Below, one piece after another: positions 16,830-25,221 of a stretch of 64,000 nucleotides of DNA. The position numbers and the translations under genes are program-made. The DNA lies in assembly GCA_017651645.1 (NCBI GenBank), contig JAGCCO010000024.1, positions 1 to 64,000 of the forward strand. Reading direction: 5' to 3'. Position 1 is the stretch's first letter. Each line of letters opens with the position of its first letter. The notes beneath the pieces are model-generated. The model was given only the letters and a program-made list of their open reading frames with translations. It was not told the origin of the DNA and did not search any database. The stretch comes from Bacteroidales bacterium (GTDB lineage Bacteria > Bacteroidota > Bacteroidia > Bacteroidales > F082).

Positions 16830-17122
16830 CAAATCATTTTCTCAATATTCCAGCTAAAAGCCCTCAAACCCAAATCTGGGGTCTTGAGGTCTTTTTCGTG
16901 CAGCTGGTTGAGGATGGCGTCCACCTTGTCATCGTCGACGATGCTGATGATGGCGTTGTTCAAGGTCGGCCAGGCATGGGTGCCGTAGTGTGGCTCACCC
17001 GTATTGCTGCCGTGGCCTTTGATTTCGTTCCATTCGGTGAAGCCTTTCGTGCCGTTGTCGTTCAGCACCTTGGCGATTTCGTCGTAGTAGGCTTGATTAT
17101 AGGTTATTAGGATTGCTTTCAT
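16829..17122 (-). CDS. PII-like signalling protein associated with an RND efflux operon
   Basis: 97 residues from ATG 17122 (MKAILITYNQAYYDEIAKVL); an upstream extension reaches into repeat DNA. The length, alternating beta-alpha-beta pattern, central 'EPHYGTHAWPTLNNAI' and C-terminal 'LRAFSWNIEKM' match a Bacteroidetes PII-like (GlnB superfamily, ferredoxin-like trimer) group that I recall next to RND pumps. The T-loop is short and there is no uridylylation Tyr motif of classic GlnB. It probably senses a small ligand or metal for the pump encoded upstream; that role is inference from context. Confidence 0.7.
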   Translation of the reverse strand: MKAILITYNQAYYDEIAKVLNDNGTKGFTEWNEIKGHGSNTGEPHYGTHAWPTLNNAIISIVDDDKVDAILNQLHEKDLKTPDLGLRAFSWNIEKMI

Positions 17123-17131
17123 GGTTTTTGT

Positions 17132-17174
17132 GAGCTTTAAGCTATAAGCCATAAGCCATAAGCAGTAAGCTTTG
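17132..17174. repeat. Left arm of AAGCTTA/GCTTAT-type inverted repeat
   Basis: A run of short units (AAGCTATAAGCCATAAGCCA ... AGCAGTAAGCTTTG) whose complement matches the block at 17590-17627. It begins about 10 bases upstream of the PII-like start codon. Confidence 0.75.
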
Positions 17175-17206
17175 TTTCTGCCAGCATATGGCTTATTCGT
17201 ATATTA

Positions 17207-17557
17207 TTAATGTAAGGTGTCGATGAGGGCGCCAAGCATGGCTTTGATTTCCTTTACTTCTTTATCAAGTTTTATATACAATTCCTTATCTAGAAACTCA
17301 AGGTCGAAAGATAACAGCAACTCTTCTTCTACTTCAGAAGCTGAGCCAGCCGCAATGTTGAGAAAATGAGCAAATTCAGCATCGCTTCTTCGTCCACATC
17401 CTTCTGCAATGTTTATGGGTATGGAAGTACTAGCTCTGCGAAGTTGAGATGTCATTCCAAATAATTCATCTTTTGGAAAACCCTTTGTTTGCTTATAGAC
17501 TTCAAGAGAGAATAGATGCCCTCTTTGCCATACCTTGTAATTATGGAAATCTCTCAT
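17207..17557 (-). CDS. Four-helix-bundle protein (S23 / 23S rRNA intervening-sequence family)
   Basis: 116 residues, full length for the family. Diagnostic features: N-terminal 'YKVWQRGHLFSLEVY', the conserved 'LRRASTSIPINIAEGCGRRS' core (exactly 20 residues) and a C-terminal amphipathic helix. These proteins form pentameric four-helix bundles, related to the Avd protein of diversity-generating retroelements, and were first seen inside rRNA intervening sequences. Here the gene sits between an RND permease and a PII-like gene and is framed by inverted AAGCTTA repeats, which suggests it arrived as a small element. No reverse transcriptase or rRNA gene is present in the window. Confidence 0.92.
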   Translation of the reverse strand: MRDFHNYKVWQRGHLFSLEVYKQTKGFPKDELFGMTSQLRRASTSIPINIAEGCGRRSDAEFAHFLNIAAGSASEVEEELLLSFDLEFLDKELYIKLDKEVKEIKAMLGALIDTLH

Positions 17558-17589
17558 ATTCTATTGTGTTTTGTCAATACCGTAAAGTC

Positions 17590-17627
17590 AAGCTTATAGC
17601 TTATTGCTTACAGCTTATAGCTTATCG
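17590..17627. repeat. Right arm of AAGCTTA/GCTTAT-type inverted repeat
   Basis: AGCTTATAGCTTATTGCTTA then AGCTTATAGCTTATCG; inverted relative to 17132-17174. It overlaps the stop codon of the RND permease (17622-17624), so the repeat reaches the very end of that gene. Confidence 0.75.
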
Positions 17628-20600
17628 AATATTCTCCGTCTTAGTAAGTGCCTCTTCCGCTTTACGTCTCTTGCGGCGCACGGCTCTGGTCTCAAGTGAA
17701 CAGTACAAAGCTGGAATCAGCAATAGCGTAATCAACGTCGAAACCGTCAAGCCCCAGGCGACGGTGGTACCCAACGAGTTCCACATTTCGGCGCCTTCGC
17801 CGCGACCGATGGCCAAAGGAATCATACCCAAAACGGTGGTCAGCGTGGTCATCAAAATAGGACGCAGACGTGAACGGGCGGCCATCACGGTGGCTTCCTT
17901 CGCTTCGATGCCGCGCTCCTCTAGCAGGGTGGTGTAGTCGATGAGCACGATACCGTTCTTCACGACGATACCCATCAGAATCAGGATGCCGACGAAGGCC
18001 ATGGCACCCAAGGCGGTGTTAGTGGCCCATAGACCGAGCAACACGCCAGTGAAGGTGAAGGGCACGGAGAACATGATGACGAAAGGCTTCATGAGGTTCT
18101 CGAACTGCGAGGCCATCACGATGTAAACCAGGATGATGATGAGGATGAGCAGGGTGAGCAGGTCACCGAACATCTCTTGTTGCGTCTCGTAGTCACCCGC
18201 AATTTTGGTCATGATTTCGGCGGGAATTTCGGTTTCGTCGATGACTTCCTCACACATTTTAACCACATCACTCAGCACCTGTCCCTTGCCGACCACGGCA
18301 GTGACGCTGACCATACGTTCACGGTCCTTACGCTGGATCTGAGGCGGGGTCATGGATTCGACCACCTCGCCGAGGTCGCCCACACGGACAGGCTGTCCGT
18401 AGCTGTTGTAGATCTTGATGTCTTCGATATCCTCTATGCTCTTACGGAACTCTGGGGCGTAACGCACGCGGATGTCATACTCTTCACCGTCCTCGCGGTA
18501 GTAGGAACCCACCGAGCCGTTGATGCGGTTCTTGACGTAGGTGGCCGCCGTGGTGCTGTTCAAACCGTTCAAGGCCAATTTCTCGCGGTCGAAGTCGACT
18601 TGGTATTCAGGAGTGTATTCGTCGCGGCCCACGATGACTTGAAGGATACCACGGTCACGGAGTTTCTGGGCAATCGTATTGGCCACTCGGTCAGTAGTGC
18701 CGAAGTCGTAGCCGTATACCTCGACCTGTACGGTGCTCATACCACCCATGCCACCACCGCCTTCGTTGACGTTGGCCTTCTTGATTTCAGGCATGGCGTT
18801 GAGTTTGGCACGAATCTCGTCGGCCACTTCGCTAGTCTTGCGCAGTCCCGCCTTACGGCGTTCGGTCTTGGTGCCGAGGCGCAGGTTGAACGACATGATG
18901 TGCGTACCATTGCTACGCATGGAGGCAAAGGCGTTGTCGGAATCGGCTTGACCGAAGCTGTAGTTACAAATCTTCACTTCGGGGATGGCCATGAAGTCTT
19001 CGGCAAGGCTCTTGGCAAAGGCACCCGTGACGTCTTGTCCCGTACCTGTAGGCAACTCGATGTTGATGCTCAGACGGCCTTCGTCCAGCTTGGGCATCAT
19101 CTCGGTCTTCAAGGTCGGAGCAAGGAAAACGACGGACAGGATAAACAATCCCAACATACCGAAGATGACCACTTTACGGTGGTTGACGCACCATCCGATG
19201 AGGCGCGCATAGCCGTTGCTAATGGCATCCAACCCTTTGTTGATAGGACGGAAGATGGCCTTGTGGAACTTACTCTGGTGCGGGTTCATCACCAACATGC
19301 GTGAACACATCATAGGTACCAAGGTAAGGGCTCCACAAGTGGAGACGACCATGATGATGGACACAATCCAACCTAACTGCTTGAACATCACGCCTGTGGT
19401 GCCTTTGATCATCGTCAGAGGCAGGAACACCGCCAACATGGTCAAGGTGGAGGCGATAACCGAAAGTTGCACCTCTTGGGTGGCGTGTACGGCGGCTTCT
19501 TTAGGTTTTGAGCCGCGTTCGATGTGCGTGGTGATGTTCTCCAACACCACGATGGCGTCGTCGACGACCATACCGATGGCGATGGTCAGTGACGACATGG
19601 AGATGATATTCAGCGTGTTGCCTGTGGCAAACAGGTAAATCAACGAAGCCAACAGCGAAATCGGGATGGCAAGCACGATGATAAAGGTGGCACGCCAGCG
19701 GCCGAGGAACACGAACACCACGAGCATCACCAAAAGGAAGGTGATGAAGATGGTGTCGCGCAGGCTGTTGATAGTGTTCTGGATGGAGGTGGAGCCGTCC
19801 ACGATAAGGCTTATCTTGACATCGGAAGGCAGAGTCGGCTCGATGACCTTCAGCTGTTTCTTGATGCCCTTGATGACGTTGACGGCGTTGGCATCGGTCT
19901 GCTTTTGGATGACGATGGTGGCACCCTGACGGCCGTTGCTGTATGACTCCTGGATACGTTCTTCCGAGCCGTCGATGACGGTGGCCACATCGCGCAGGTA
20001 GATGGGCGCAGTTCCACGTGAGCCGACGACGACGCTTTCCATCTCCTTGGCGGAGGTAAATTCCTTCTGGATACGCAGGCTGTAGCTGTTGGATCCAATG
20101 TCGATGTAACCAGCGGGCACATTGCGGTTTTCAGTAGCCAAGGTATTGGAGATGCTTTCAAGGGTCAGTCCATAGGCCTCCAGTTTGTTCGGGTCGACAT
20201 AGACCTGAATTTCACGCTTTGGTGCACCGTTGGCGGACACCGTACCCACACCGCTCACACGCGCCAAGGGTGTGGTGACGCGGTCTTCGATGATCTTGTC
20301 CAAGGCGGGCAGACTCTCTTCGGCCGTCACGCTGAGCAGCATGATGGGCATGTCCTCGGCGTTGAACTTGAACAGAACGGGGTTGGTCGCACCGTCGGGC
20401 AAGTAGTTTCGCACCATGTCAATCTTGTCGCGCACATTGTTGGTGGCCGTCTCGATGTCGATGCCGCTTTCAAACTCCAGCGACAGTACCGAGGTATTCT
20501 CGCGCGAGGTGGAGGAGAGGTGCTTCAGGTCGGGGACGGCATTCAGCGTGTTCTCCAAAGTCTTGGAAATATTGGTCTCGATATCGGCAGCACTGGCTCC

Positions 20601-20756
20601 TGGGTAGGAGGTCATCACCATGATGAAGTTGGTCTCCATGTTGGGTAATTGGTTGATGGAGAGGTTCATCAGGGAGAAGATGCCGAAGATGGCGATGGCG
20701 ACAAACACCAATGCTGTCGTCACCGGATTATTGACTGCTGTTCTTTGTAAGCTCAT
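17622..20756 (-). CDS. RND efflux transporter, inner-membrane permease
   Basis: 1044 residues from ATG 20756 (MSLQRTAVNNPVTTALVF); the longer reading to 20813 lies in repeat DNA. Layout is the usual AcrB type: TM1 near 10-30, a large periplasmic loop, TM2-6, TM7, second periplasmic loop, TM8-12. The proton-relay pair D399-D400 is in 'GMVVDDAIVVLEN'. 'GRGEGAEMWNSLGTTVAWGL' near the end is also typical of HAE1-type pumps. It should export drugs, detergents or other amphiphiles using the proton gradient, with the adaptor and TolC-like protein encoded directly upstream. Substrate not predictable. Confidence 0.95.
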   Translation of the reverse strand: MSLQRTAVNNPVTTALVFVAIAIFGIFSLMNLSINQLPNMETNFIMVMTSYPGASAADIETNISKTLENTLNAVPDLKHLSSTSRENTSVLSLEFESGIDIETATNNVRDKIDMVRNYLPDGATNPVLFKFNAEDMPIMLLSVTAEESLPALDKIIEDRVTTPLARVSGVGTVSANGAPKREIQVYVDPNKLEAYGLTLESISNTLATENRNVPAGYIDIGSNSYSLRIQKEFTSAKEMESVVVGSRGTAPIYLRDVATVIDGSEERIQESYSNGRQGATIVIQKQTDANAVNVIKGIKKQLKVIEPTLPSDVKISLIVDGSTSIQNTINSLRDTIFITFLLVMLVVFVFLGRWRATFIIVLAIPISLLASLIYLFATGNTLNIISMSSLTIAIGMVVDDAIVVLENITTHIERGSKPKEAAVHATQEVQLSVIASTLTMLAVFLPLTMIKGTTGVMFKQLGWIVSIIMVVSTCGALTLVPMMCSRMLVMNPHQSKFHKAIFRPINKGLDAISNGYARLIGWCVNHRKVVIFGMLGLFILSVVFLAPTLKTEMMPKLDEGRLSINIELPTGTGQDVTGAFAKSLAEDFMAIPEVKICNYSFGQADSDNAFASMRSNGTHIMSFNLRLGTKTERRKAGLRKTSEVADEIRAKLNAMPEIKKANVNEGGGGMGGMSTVQVEVYGYDFGTTDRVANTIAQKLRDRGILQVIVGRDEYTPEYQVDFDREKLALNGLNSTTAATYVKNRINGSVGSYYREDGEEYDIRVRYAPEFRKSIEDIEDIKIYNSYGQPVRVGDLGEVVESMTPPQIQRKDRERMVSVTAVVGKGQVLSDVVKMCEEVIDETEIPAEIMTKIAGDYETQQEMFGDLLTLLILIIILVYIVMASQFENLMKPFVIMFSVPFTFTGVLLGLWATNTALGAMAFVGILILMGIVVKNGIVLIDYTTLLEERGIEAKEATVMAARSRLRPILMTTLTTVLGMIPLAIGRGEGAEMWNSLGTTVAWGLTVSTLITLLLIPALYCSLETRAVRRKRRKAEEALTKTENIR

Positions 20757-20763
20757 CTTTTTG

Positions 20764-20856
20764 TTGTTTAATTGTTTGATGTTGAATTGTTTAATTGTTT
20801 GGTATCGCCGCATTGCGACAACAACTCAACAATTAAACAATCAACAATTCAACATT
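20764..20856. repeat. Intergenic inverted repeat of the TTGTTTAATTGTTGAATTG type
   Basis: Left arm TTGTTTAATTG...GTTGAATTGTTTAATTGTTT (20764-20800) and right arm CAACAATTAAACAATCAACA...TCAACATT (20827-20856) are inverted copies around a GC-rich centre. It fills the whole gap between adaptor stop and permease start. Related words follow the stop codon at 57679. Confidence 0.7.
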
Positions 20857-21884
20857 TATTTCACGGTAACGGCAACGCCATCCTTTAACCTCACCTGTCC
20901 TTCAGTGACAATGCGGTCGCCTTCGTTGATGCCGCTGATGATTTCGTAACGGTTGCCGAGGCGCTTGCCGAGTTCCACGAGGGTGTATTTCACTGTGTTG
21001 TCGGGTTGGAGCACATATACGAAATGCTCACCAGAGCCCTGTTGCTTGACGACTGCTATGTCGGGGATGACCACATTGTGGTTGGTGCCGAAGTTGGCTG
21101 TCACACGGGCGAACATACCCGGACGCAGGCGCAGGTCCTTGTTCTCACTGATGACTTCGACGGGGAAAGTGTGGGTCGTAGAGCTAATGGTGGGGTAGAT
21201 GATGTTCACCTTGCCTTTGAAGGTCTCGCCAGGATAGGAATCCACATCAATGTCGAACTCCATGCCAGTGTTGACCTTTGGGAACAGGCTTTCCGACATG
21301 TTGATGAGCATCTTCACGGGCTGGATTTGCTGCACGACGAAGATGGGCTGGGTCATGCTGTACATGTCGCCGCGGTCGTAGTTACGGGCGGTCACCACAC
21401 CGTTGATGGGGCTGCGGAGGTAGGTGTTCTCAGCGAGGTTATAATAGGTTTTCTTCGTCATGTTGAGCGACAGCTTGGCCATGTCGTAGTCGGCTTGGGC
21501 AACTGCACCGATGTTGTAGAGCTCGGTGAGACGTGCCAGTTCTGTCGAGTCGTTGATGTACTGCATGCGGGTCTTGGCCAGGTTGACGTCATCCATGCGA
21601 GCCAAGAGTTGGCCTTTGCGTACCTTTTGTCCGACCTCTGCATTGATGCTCGCGATGCGGCCTGCCGACTGCGAGACGATGTTGTTGGTGGCGTACGCCT
21701 CAATATTGGAGGTGAAGGTGTTGGTAATGTCGACGTCTTCGGCCTGTGCTGTGATGACGCTGACGACAGGGGCGGCCTTTTGTGCTTCTTGTCCCGGAGT
21801 CGCGGTTTTGGTGTCTTTTTGTCCGCAAGCCGTCATCAAAGCGACAACGGCAAGAGCGATGATACTGAGTCTTGTGTATTTCAT
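20856..21884 (-). CDS. RND efflux periplasmic adaptor (membrane fusion protein), lipoprotein
   Basis: 342 residues. Signal peptide with lipobox MTAC (Cys about 20), then the HlyD/AcrA order: beta-barrel start, lipoyl half-motif (NNIVSQSAGRIASINAEVG), a short alpha-helical hairpin (~95-145), second lipoyl half (YLRSPINGVVTARNYDRGD), beta-barrel and membrane-proximal domain (RLRPGMFARV, GINEGDRIVTEGQVRL). It bridges the RND pump and the outer-membrane channel. It starts 13 bases after the TolC-like gene stop. At 342 residues it is on the short side for the family, mostly from the short hairpin. Confidence 0.95.
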   Translation of the reverse strand: MKYTRLSIIALAVVALMTACGQKDTKTATPGQEAQKAAPVVSVITAQAEDVDITNTFTSNIEAYATNNIVSQSAGRIASINAEVGQKVRKGQLLARMDDVNLAKTRMQYINDSTELARLTELYNIGAVAQADYDMAKLSLNMTKKTYYNLAENTYLRSPINGVVTARNYDRGDMYSMTQPIFVVQQIQPVKMLINMSESLFPKVNTGMEFDIDVDSYPGETFKGKVNIIYPTISSTTHTFPVEVISENKDLRLRPGMFARVTANFGTNHNVVIPDIAVVKQQGSGEHFVYVLQPDNTVKYTLVELGKRLGNRYEIISGINEGDRIVTEGQVRLKDGVAVTVK

Positions 21885-21897
21885 TGATGTATAGTTT

Positions 21898-23205
21898 TTA
21901 TTCTTCTTTTCCGATTAATTCATCCAACGAGGCCTTGGTGACCATAAAGTTATAAACGGCTTGTGCCTGTGTGAGTTGCGCCTGTTGGAGTGCCAGTTGC
22001 GCATCGTTGAGTTCCACGAGTGTGGCCTTACCTACCTCGTACATCTTTGCAGAGATGTCGTAGCTCTTTTGGGCAATCTCTACGGTGGCGTTGGCGGCTT
22101 GGTAGTTCTTGATGCAGAGTTCCATCTGGTCGTTGTAGTTGCGGATGGCGATGCGCAGGTTGCGCTCGGTGTCCTCACGTTGCAAGGCCAGCATGTTGCG
22201 TGTCACCTTGCTCTGCTTTATGTTATAGCGCTTTTGGAAGCCGTCAAAGACGGGAACGCTGAGACTCAAGGCGGCAGTGGAGGAGGGGAACCAACTCAGT
22301 TTTTCGTCACCCATGGCGCTGTAGTTGTAGTTGATGCTTGCCGCCAACGAGGGCAGGTATTGTTTCTTCTGCATACGGATGGTCGATTCAAGCATGCGGT
22401 CTTGGATGTCGAGTTGCAAGAGGGAACTGTTGTTGCTGATGTCATCTTCCGAGACGTAAGGTGTGAGCATCTGTTCCGTGTAATCGTTTAGGCCGCCGAC
22501 CACTTCAACATCGGTGTCAAGGGCGATGCCCATGACGGCTTTCAGCTGCCAGGTAGCCAGCAGGACAGCGTTTTCGGCGCTCGACACGTTGGGCTCGGCA
22601 TTCAGCATCGTGACCTCAGCGCGCAGGCGTTCCACCTCCGAGGCTTTGCCCACGTTGAAGCGTTGCAAGGTCTTCTCGTAGTTCTTTTGTGCGTTTTCGT
22701 AGACTTGGCTCATGACATCATGCGACGTTTGAGCTAAAAGCACGGCATAGAAGGCTTGTTTCACCTGCTTCACCATAGCAATCTTCGATGAACGCGCCTG
22801 TTCCACAGCCATCTCTACGTCCATTCCAGAGAGTTTTAGACTCTCCCATAGTGAGGCGTTCACCAAAGGCATGCTGGCCGAGGCCGAGGCGTTGATGTTA
22901 TTATCGCGGCCTACCTTGATTTCCATCGGTTGACCGCCCATATCCATCACCATGACCTGTTTCAGCAAGGTGCGCTGATAGGAACTACTCACACTGACGT
23001 TGGGATAGAGCGAGGCATAGCTGCCTTTCTTGGCATAGCCCGTTTTCTCTATGGTCATGTCCGCAATCTTGATGGTATTACTTTCCGACAAGGCAATCTC
23101 CAAGGCTTGGTCAAGGGTAAGGCGCAATGGCTCTTGTGCCTGTGCGAATACTGGTAAGGAGGCTATTGTGATGAGTGTTAAAATACTAATAATCAGTCTT
23201 TTCAT
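21898..23205 (-). CDS. TolC-like outer-membrane efflux protein
   Basis: 435 residues from ATG 23205 (MKRLIISILTLITIASLPVFAQ, signal peptide); the reading to 23340 would cross the promoter. Two OEP repeats of long amphipathic helices are evident: 'LRLTLDQALEIALSESNTI' opens the first, and 'VFDGFQKRYNIKQSKV' and 'VELNDAQLALQQAQLTQAQ' belong to the second. It forms the trimeric outer-membrane channel of the tripartite pump. First gene of the operon; the promoter at 23249-23256 faces the divergent sensor kinase gene, so the two-component pair may regulate it. Confidence 0.95.
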   Translation of the reverse strand: MKRLIISILTLITIASLPVFAQAQEPLRLTLDQALEIALSESNTIKIADMTIEKTGYAKKGSYASLYPNVSVSSSYQRTLLKQVMVMDMGGQPMEIKVGRDNNINASASASMPLVNASLWESLKLSGMDVEMAVEQARSSKIAMVKQVKQAFYAVLLAQTSHDVMSQVYENAQKNYEKTLQRFNVGKASEVERLRAEVTMLNAEPNVSSAENAVLLATWQLKAVMGIALDTDVEVVGGLNDYTEQMLTPYVSEDDISNNSSLLQLDIQDRMLESTIRMQKKQYLPSLAASINYNYSAMGDEKLSWFPSSTAALSLSVPVFDGFQKRYNIKQSKVTRNMLALQREDTERNLRIAIRNYNDQMELCIKNYQAANATVEIAQKSYDISAKMYEVGKATLVELNDAQLALQQAQLTQAQAVYNFMVTKASLDELIGKEE

Positions 23206-23248
23206 AATATCATTTTCTCTGGGTGTCGTAGCTATATTAATTAAGGTG

Positions 23249-23256
23249 CAAAAGTA
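23249..23256 (-). promoter_or_regulatory. -7 box TACTTTTG for the RND operon
   Basis: On the minus strand TACTTTTG followed by CA, 43 bases upstream of ATG 23205. Divergent from the box at 23342-23349. Confidence 0.65.
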
Positions 23257-23341
23257 GGAATAAATGCAGTTGGTAGACGTAGATTTCAACGTAATATTTC
23301 GACATTTCAACGAAAAAAACGCTCTTTCTGTTAAAAACAAC

Positions 23342-23349
23342 TATCTTTG
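23342..23349 (+). promoter_or_regulatory. -7 box TATCTTTG for the sensor kinase
   Basis: Exact TAnnTTTG, 17 bases before ATG 23367. Confidence 0.7.
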
Positions 23350-23366
23350 CCGACAAATCGACACTG

Positions 23367-24431
23367 ATGAAACGACCGACCCTGCCTACCGCCAACCTCG
23401 ACCTGTTGGAGCGCCTCTACAAATGGGGCGTCATCTGGCTTGTACTGTTCATCATATTCTTTGCGGTGCATTCCACTGGCAACATGCTCTTCCGAGTGGT
23501 CAGCTCGTTGTGTTTTGTCGCCATGGTGGTGCTTGAAGTGCTTTTTGTGAACAAGGTGCTGATTACTGGGTTGCTGGCTAGGAAGCGTCTGGTTCTTTTT
23601 ATCCTGATTTCGGTCTTCGTGCTTCCTGTTTGGGCGGCACTCTCGACGGGTATTGATATCTGTCTCATGCGTTACATCGAGCATCGGCCTTTCTCGGAGA
23701 TATTTGCTTTCCCTTTCACTTTTGTGGCTTTTTTGGTGCGCTTGACGTGGTTCATTGCCACCTTCGCCATCGTGGTGATTTTCTATTTCCAACGTAAGGA
23801 AAACGAGGACAAGATCATTGCCGACCGACTGAAAAGCGAGAAACTCGACATGGAGCTGCGTTACTTGAAATCACAAATCAACCCGCATTTTTTGTTCAAT
23901 GCCTTAAACAATATCTATTCGATGGTTTACACGCATGACGACAATGCTGCCGACGGTGTGTTGAAGCTGTCGGAGATGCTGCGTTATGTGCTCGTGGACT
24001 GTCAGACCGATACGATTCCTCTGAGCAAGGAAATCCATTACATTGAGAACTATATCGATTTCCAGTTAATGCGCATCAACGGCGAGAGAGAGATCTTGTT
24101 TTCGGAAGAAGTTGAAAATGAGAACTATCTGATTGCGCCCATGCTGTTGCAGCCCATCATCGAAAACAGTTTCAAATACAGCCGGTTGGAGACACATCCT
24201 GAGGGCTATATCCATATCAAGATTCAGCAGTCGGGCGATTCGTTTTGTTTTGTGGCGGAGAACACCATTGCACCCAATGTCAAGCTAGTTGGGAGTGATG
24301 GTGGAGTAGGGCAGAAGTCAGGTATCGGACAGAAAAACGTCCAACAGCGCTTGATGCTACATTATGGAGAGAATTATAAATTTGATATTCAACAAGGTAA
24401 TGAAATCTATAAAGTCAAGATTGAACTATGA
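23367..24431 (+). CDS. LytS/YehU-type sensor histidine kinase
   Basis: 354 residues. Four predicted membrane helices in the first ~145 residues with short loops, a coiled-coil linker, then the His_kinase (PF06580) region with H174 in 'QINPHFLFNALNNIY' and a HATPase_c domain (LLQPIIENSFKYS, GIGQKNVQQRLMLHYG). There is no separate periplasmic sensor domain, so the membrane helices probably sense. It overlaps the LytTR regulator by 4 bases (ATGA), a coupled pair. Divergent from the RND operon, which is a candidate target. Confidence 0.93.
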   Translation: MKRPTLPTANLDLLERLYKWGVIWLVLFIIFFAVHSTGNMLFRVVSSLCFVAMVVLEVLFVNKVLITGLLARKRLVLFILISVFVLPVWAALSTGIDICLMRYIEHRPFSEIFAFPFTFVAFLVRLTWFIATFAIVVIFYFQRKENEDKIIADRLKSEKLDMELRYLKSQINPHFLFNALNNIYSMVYTHDDNAADGVLKLSEMLRYVLVDCQTDTIPLSKEIHYIENYIDFQLMRINGEREILFSEEVENENYLIAPMLLQPIIENSFKYSRLETHPEGYIHIKIQQSGDSFCFVAENTIAPNVKLVGSDGGVGQKSGIGQKNVQQRLMLHYGENYKFDIQQGNEIYKVKIEL

Positions 24432-25144
24432 AAGAGAAATACAACGTGGTGATTGTGGATGATGAGTATTTGGCACAAAAGCTATTGCAGGATTATGTCT
24501 CGAAAGTCGATTCGTTGCAATTGGTGGCCACATGTTCGAATGCTTTTGAGGCCATGAATGCTTTAAAGCAGAATCAGGTTGACATCATGTTTCTCGACAT
24601 CCAGATGCCTGACCTCACGGGACTTGAGTTGGTGAAAAGTCTGGAACACAAGCCGGCCATTGTCTTCACGACGGCCTATTCGGAATATGCCGTCGACGCA
24701 TTCAATCTTTCGGTGGCCGACTATTTGTTGAAACCTTTCGACTTTCCACGTTTCTTCCAGGCCGTCAACAAGGCCATCGGCACCGAGCAGCCTTTGGTAG
24801 GCAAATTTGACAAGCCCCACGACACCATTAGCCGTTCCAATGACTTCATCACCGTGAAGGCTGACTACAAACTCTACAAGATCAATTATGATGATTTGCT
24901 TTTTATCGAGGGGCAACATGAATATGTGACCTTCCATACCACGCAGCGTCGCATCACGGCACTATTTGCCTTGAAGGATTTGGAGGAGATTCTGCCCAAG
25001 GATATGTTTGTTCGTGTGCACAAGTCCTATATTGTTTCCTTCAAGCATGTCCAGGACTTAGACAAGTCGGATGTCACGGTGGCAGGCAACAAGGTTCCCG
25101 TTGGGGCCAGTTACCGCGATGTGCTTTTGGCACGTTTGCAATGA
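24428..25144 (+). CDS. LytTR-family response regulator
   Basis: 238 residues: receiver with acidic pair D11-D12, phosphoacceptor D57 in 'MFLDIQMPD' and K in 'YLLKPFD', then a LytTR DNA-binding domain (~140-238) with 'DDLLFIEGQHEYV', 'MFVRVHKSYIVS' and 'KVPVGASYRDVL'. LytTR domains bind direct repeats about 10 bases apart with beta-strand contacts. The ATGA overlap with the kinase gene makes the pairing secure. Targets unknown; the divergent RND operon is the first to test. Confidence 0.95.
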   Translation: MKEKYNVVIVDDEYLAQKLLQDYVSKVDSLQLVATCSNAFEAMNALKQNQVDIMFLDIQMPDLTGLELVKSLEHKPAIVFTTAYSEYAVDAFNLSVADYLLKPFDFPRFFQAVNKAIGTEQPLVGKFDKPHDTISRSNDFITVKADYKLYKINYDDLLFIEGQHEYVTFHTTQRRITALFALKDLEEILPKDMFVRVHKSYIVSFKHVQDLDKSDVTVAGNKVPVGASYRDVLLARLQ

Positions 25145-25183
25145 AAAAAAGATGCATTTTTTTGTAAAGCAAATGAAAAAATG

Positions 25184-25191
25184 TATATTTG
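25184..25191 (+). promoter_or_regulatory. -7 box TATATTTG for the YegP-like gene
   Basis: Exact motif followed by CA, 30 bases before ATG 25222; a start at 25189 would lie inside it. Confidence 0.7.
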
Positions 25192-25221
25192 CAGCCGAAA
25201 CCAACTTTAAAAACAACAATT

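Noticed and set aside
17207..17557. S23/Avd-like gene as part of a diversity-generating retroelement
   Set aside because: No reverse transcriptase, template repeat or variable C-lectin gene nearby; full match to the S23 family instead.
17132..17627. AAGCTTAT-type repeats as a CRISPR array
   Set aside because: Units are about 9-10 bases without unique spacers, in inverted blocks around one gene; no cas genes in the window.
18177..19304. 375-codon frame opposite the RND permease
   Set aside because: Antisense shadow of conserved RND sequence; no signal, domain or promoter of its own.
21006..21887. 293-codon frame opposite the adaptor gene
   Set aside because: Exact antisense shadow of a clear membrane fusion protein; low-complexity G/V/H-rich translation without family features.
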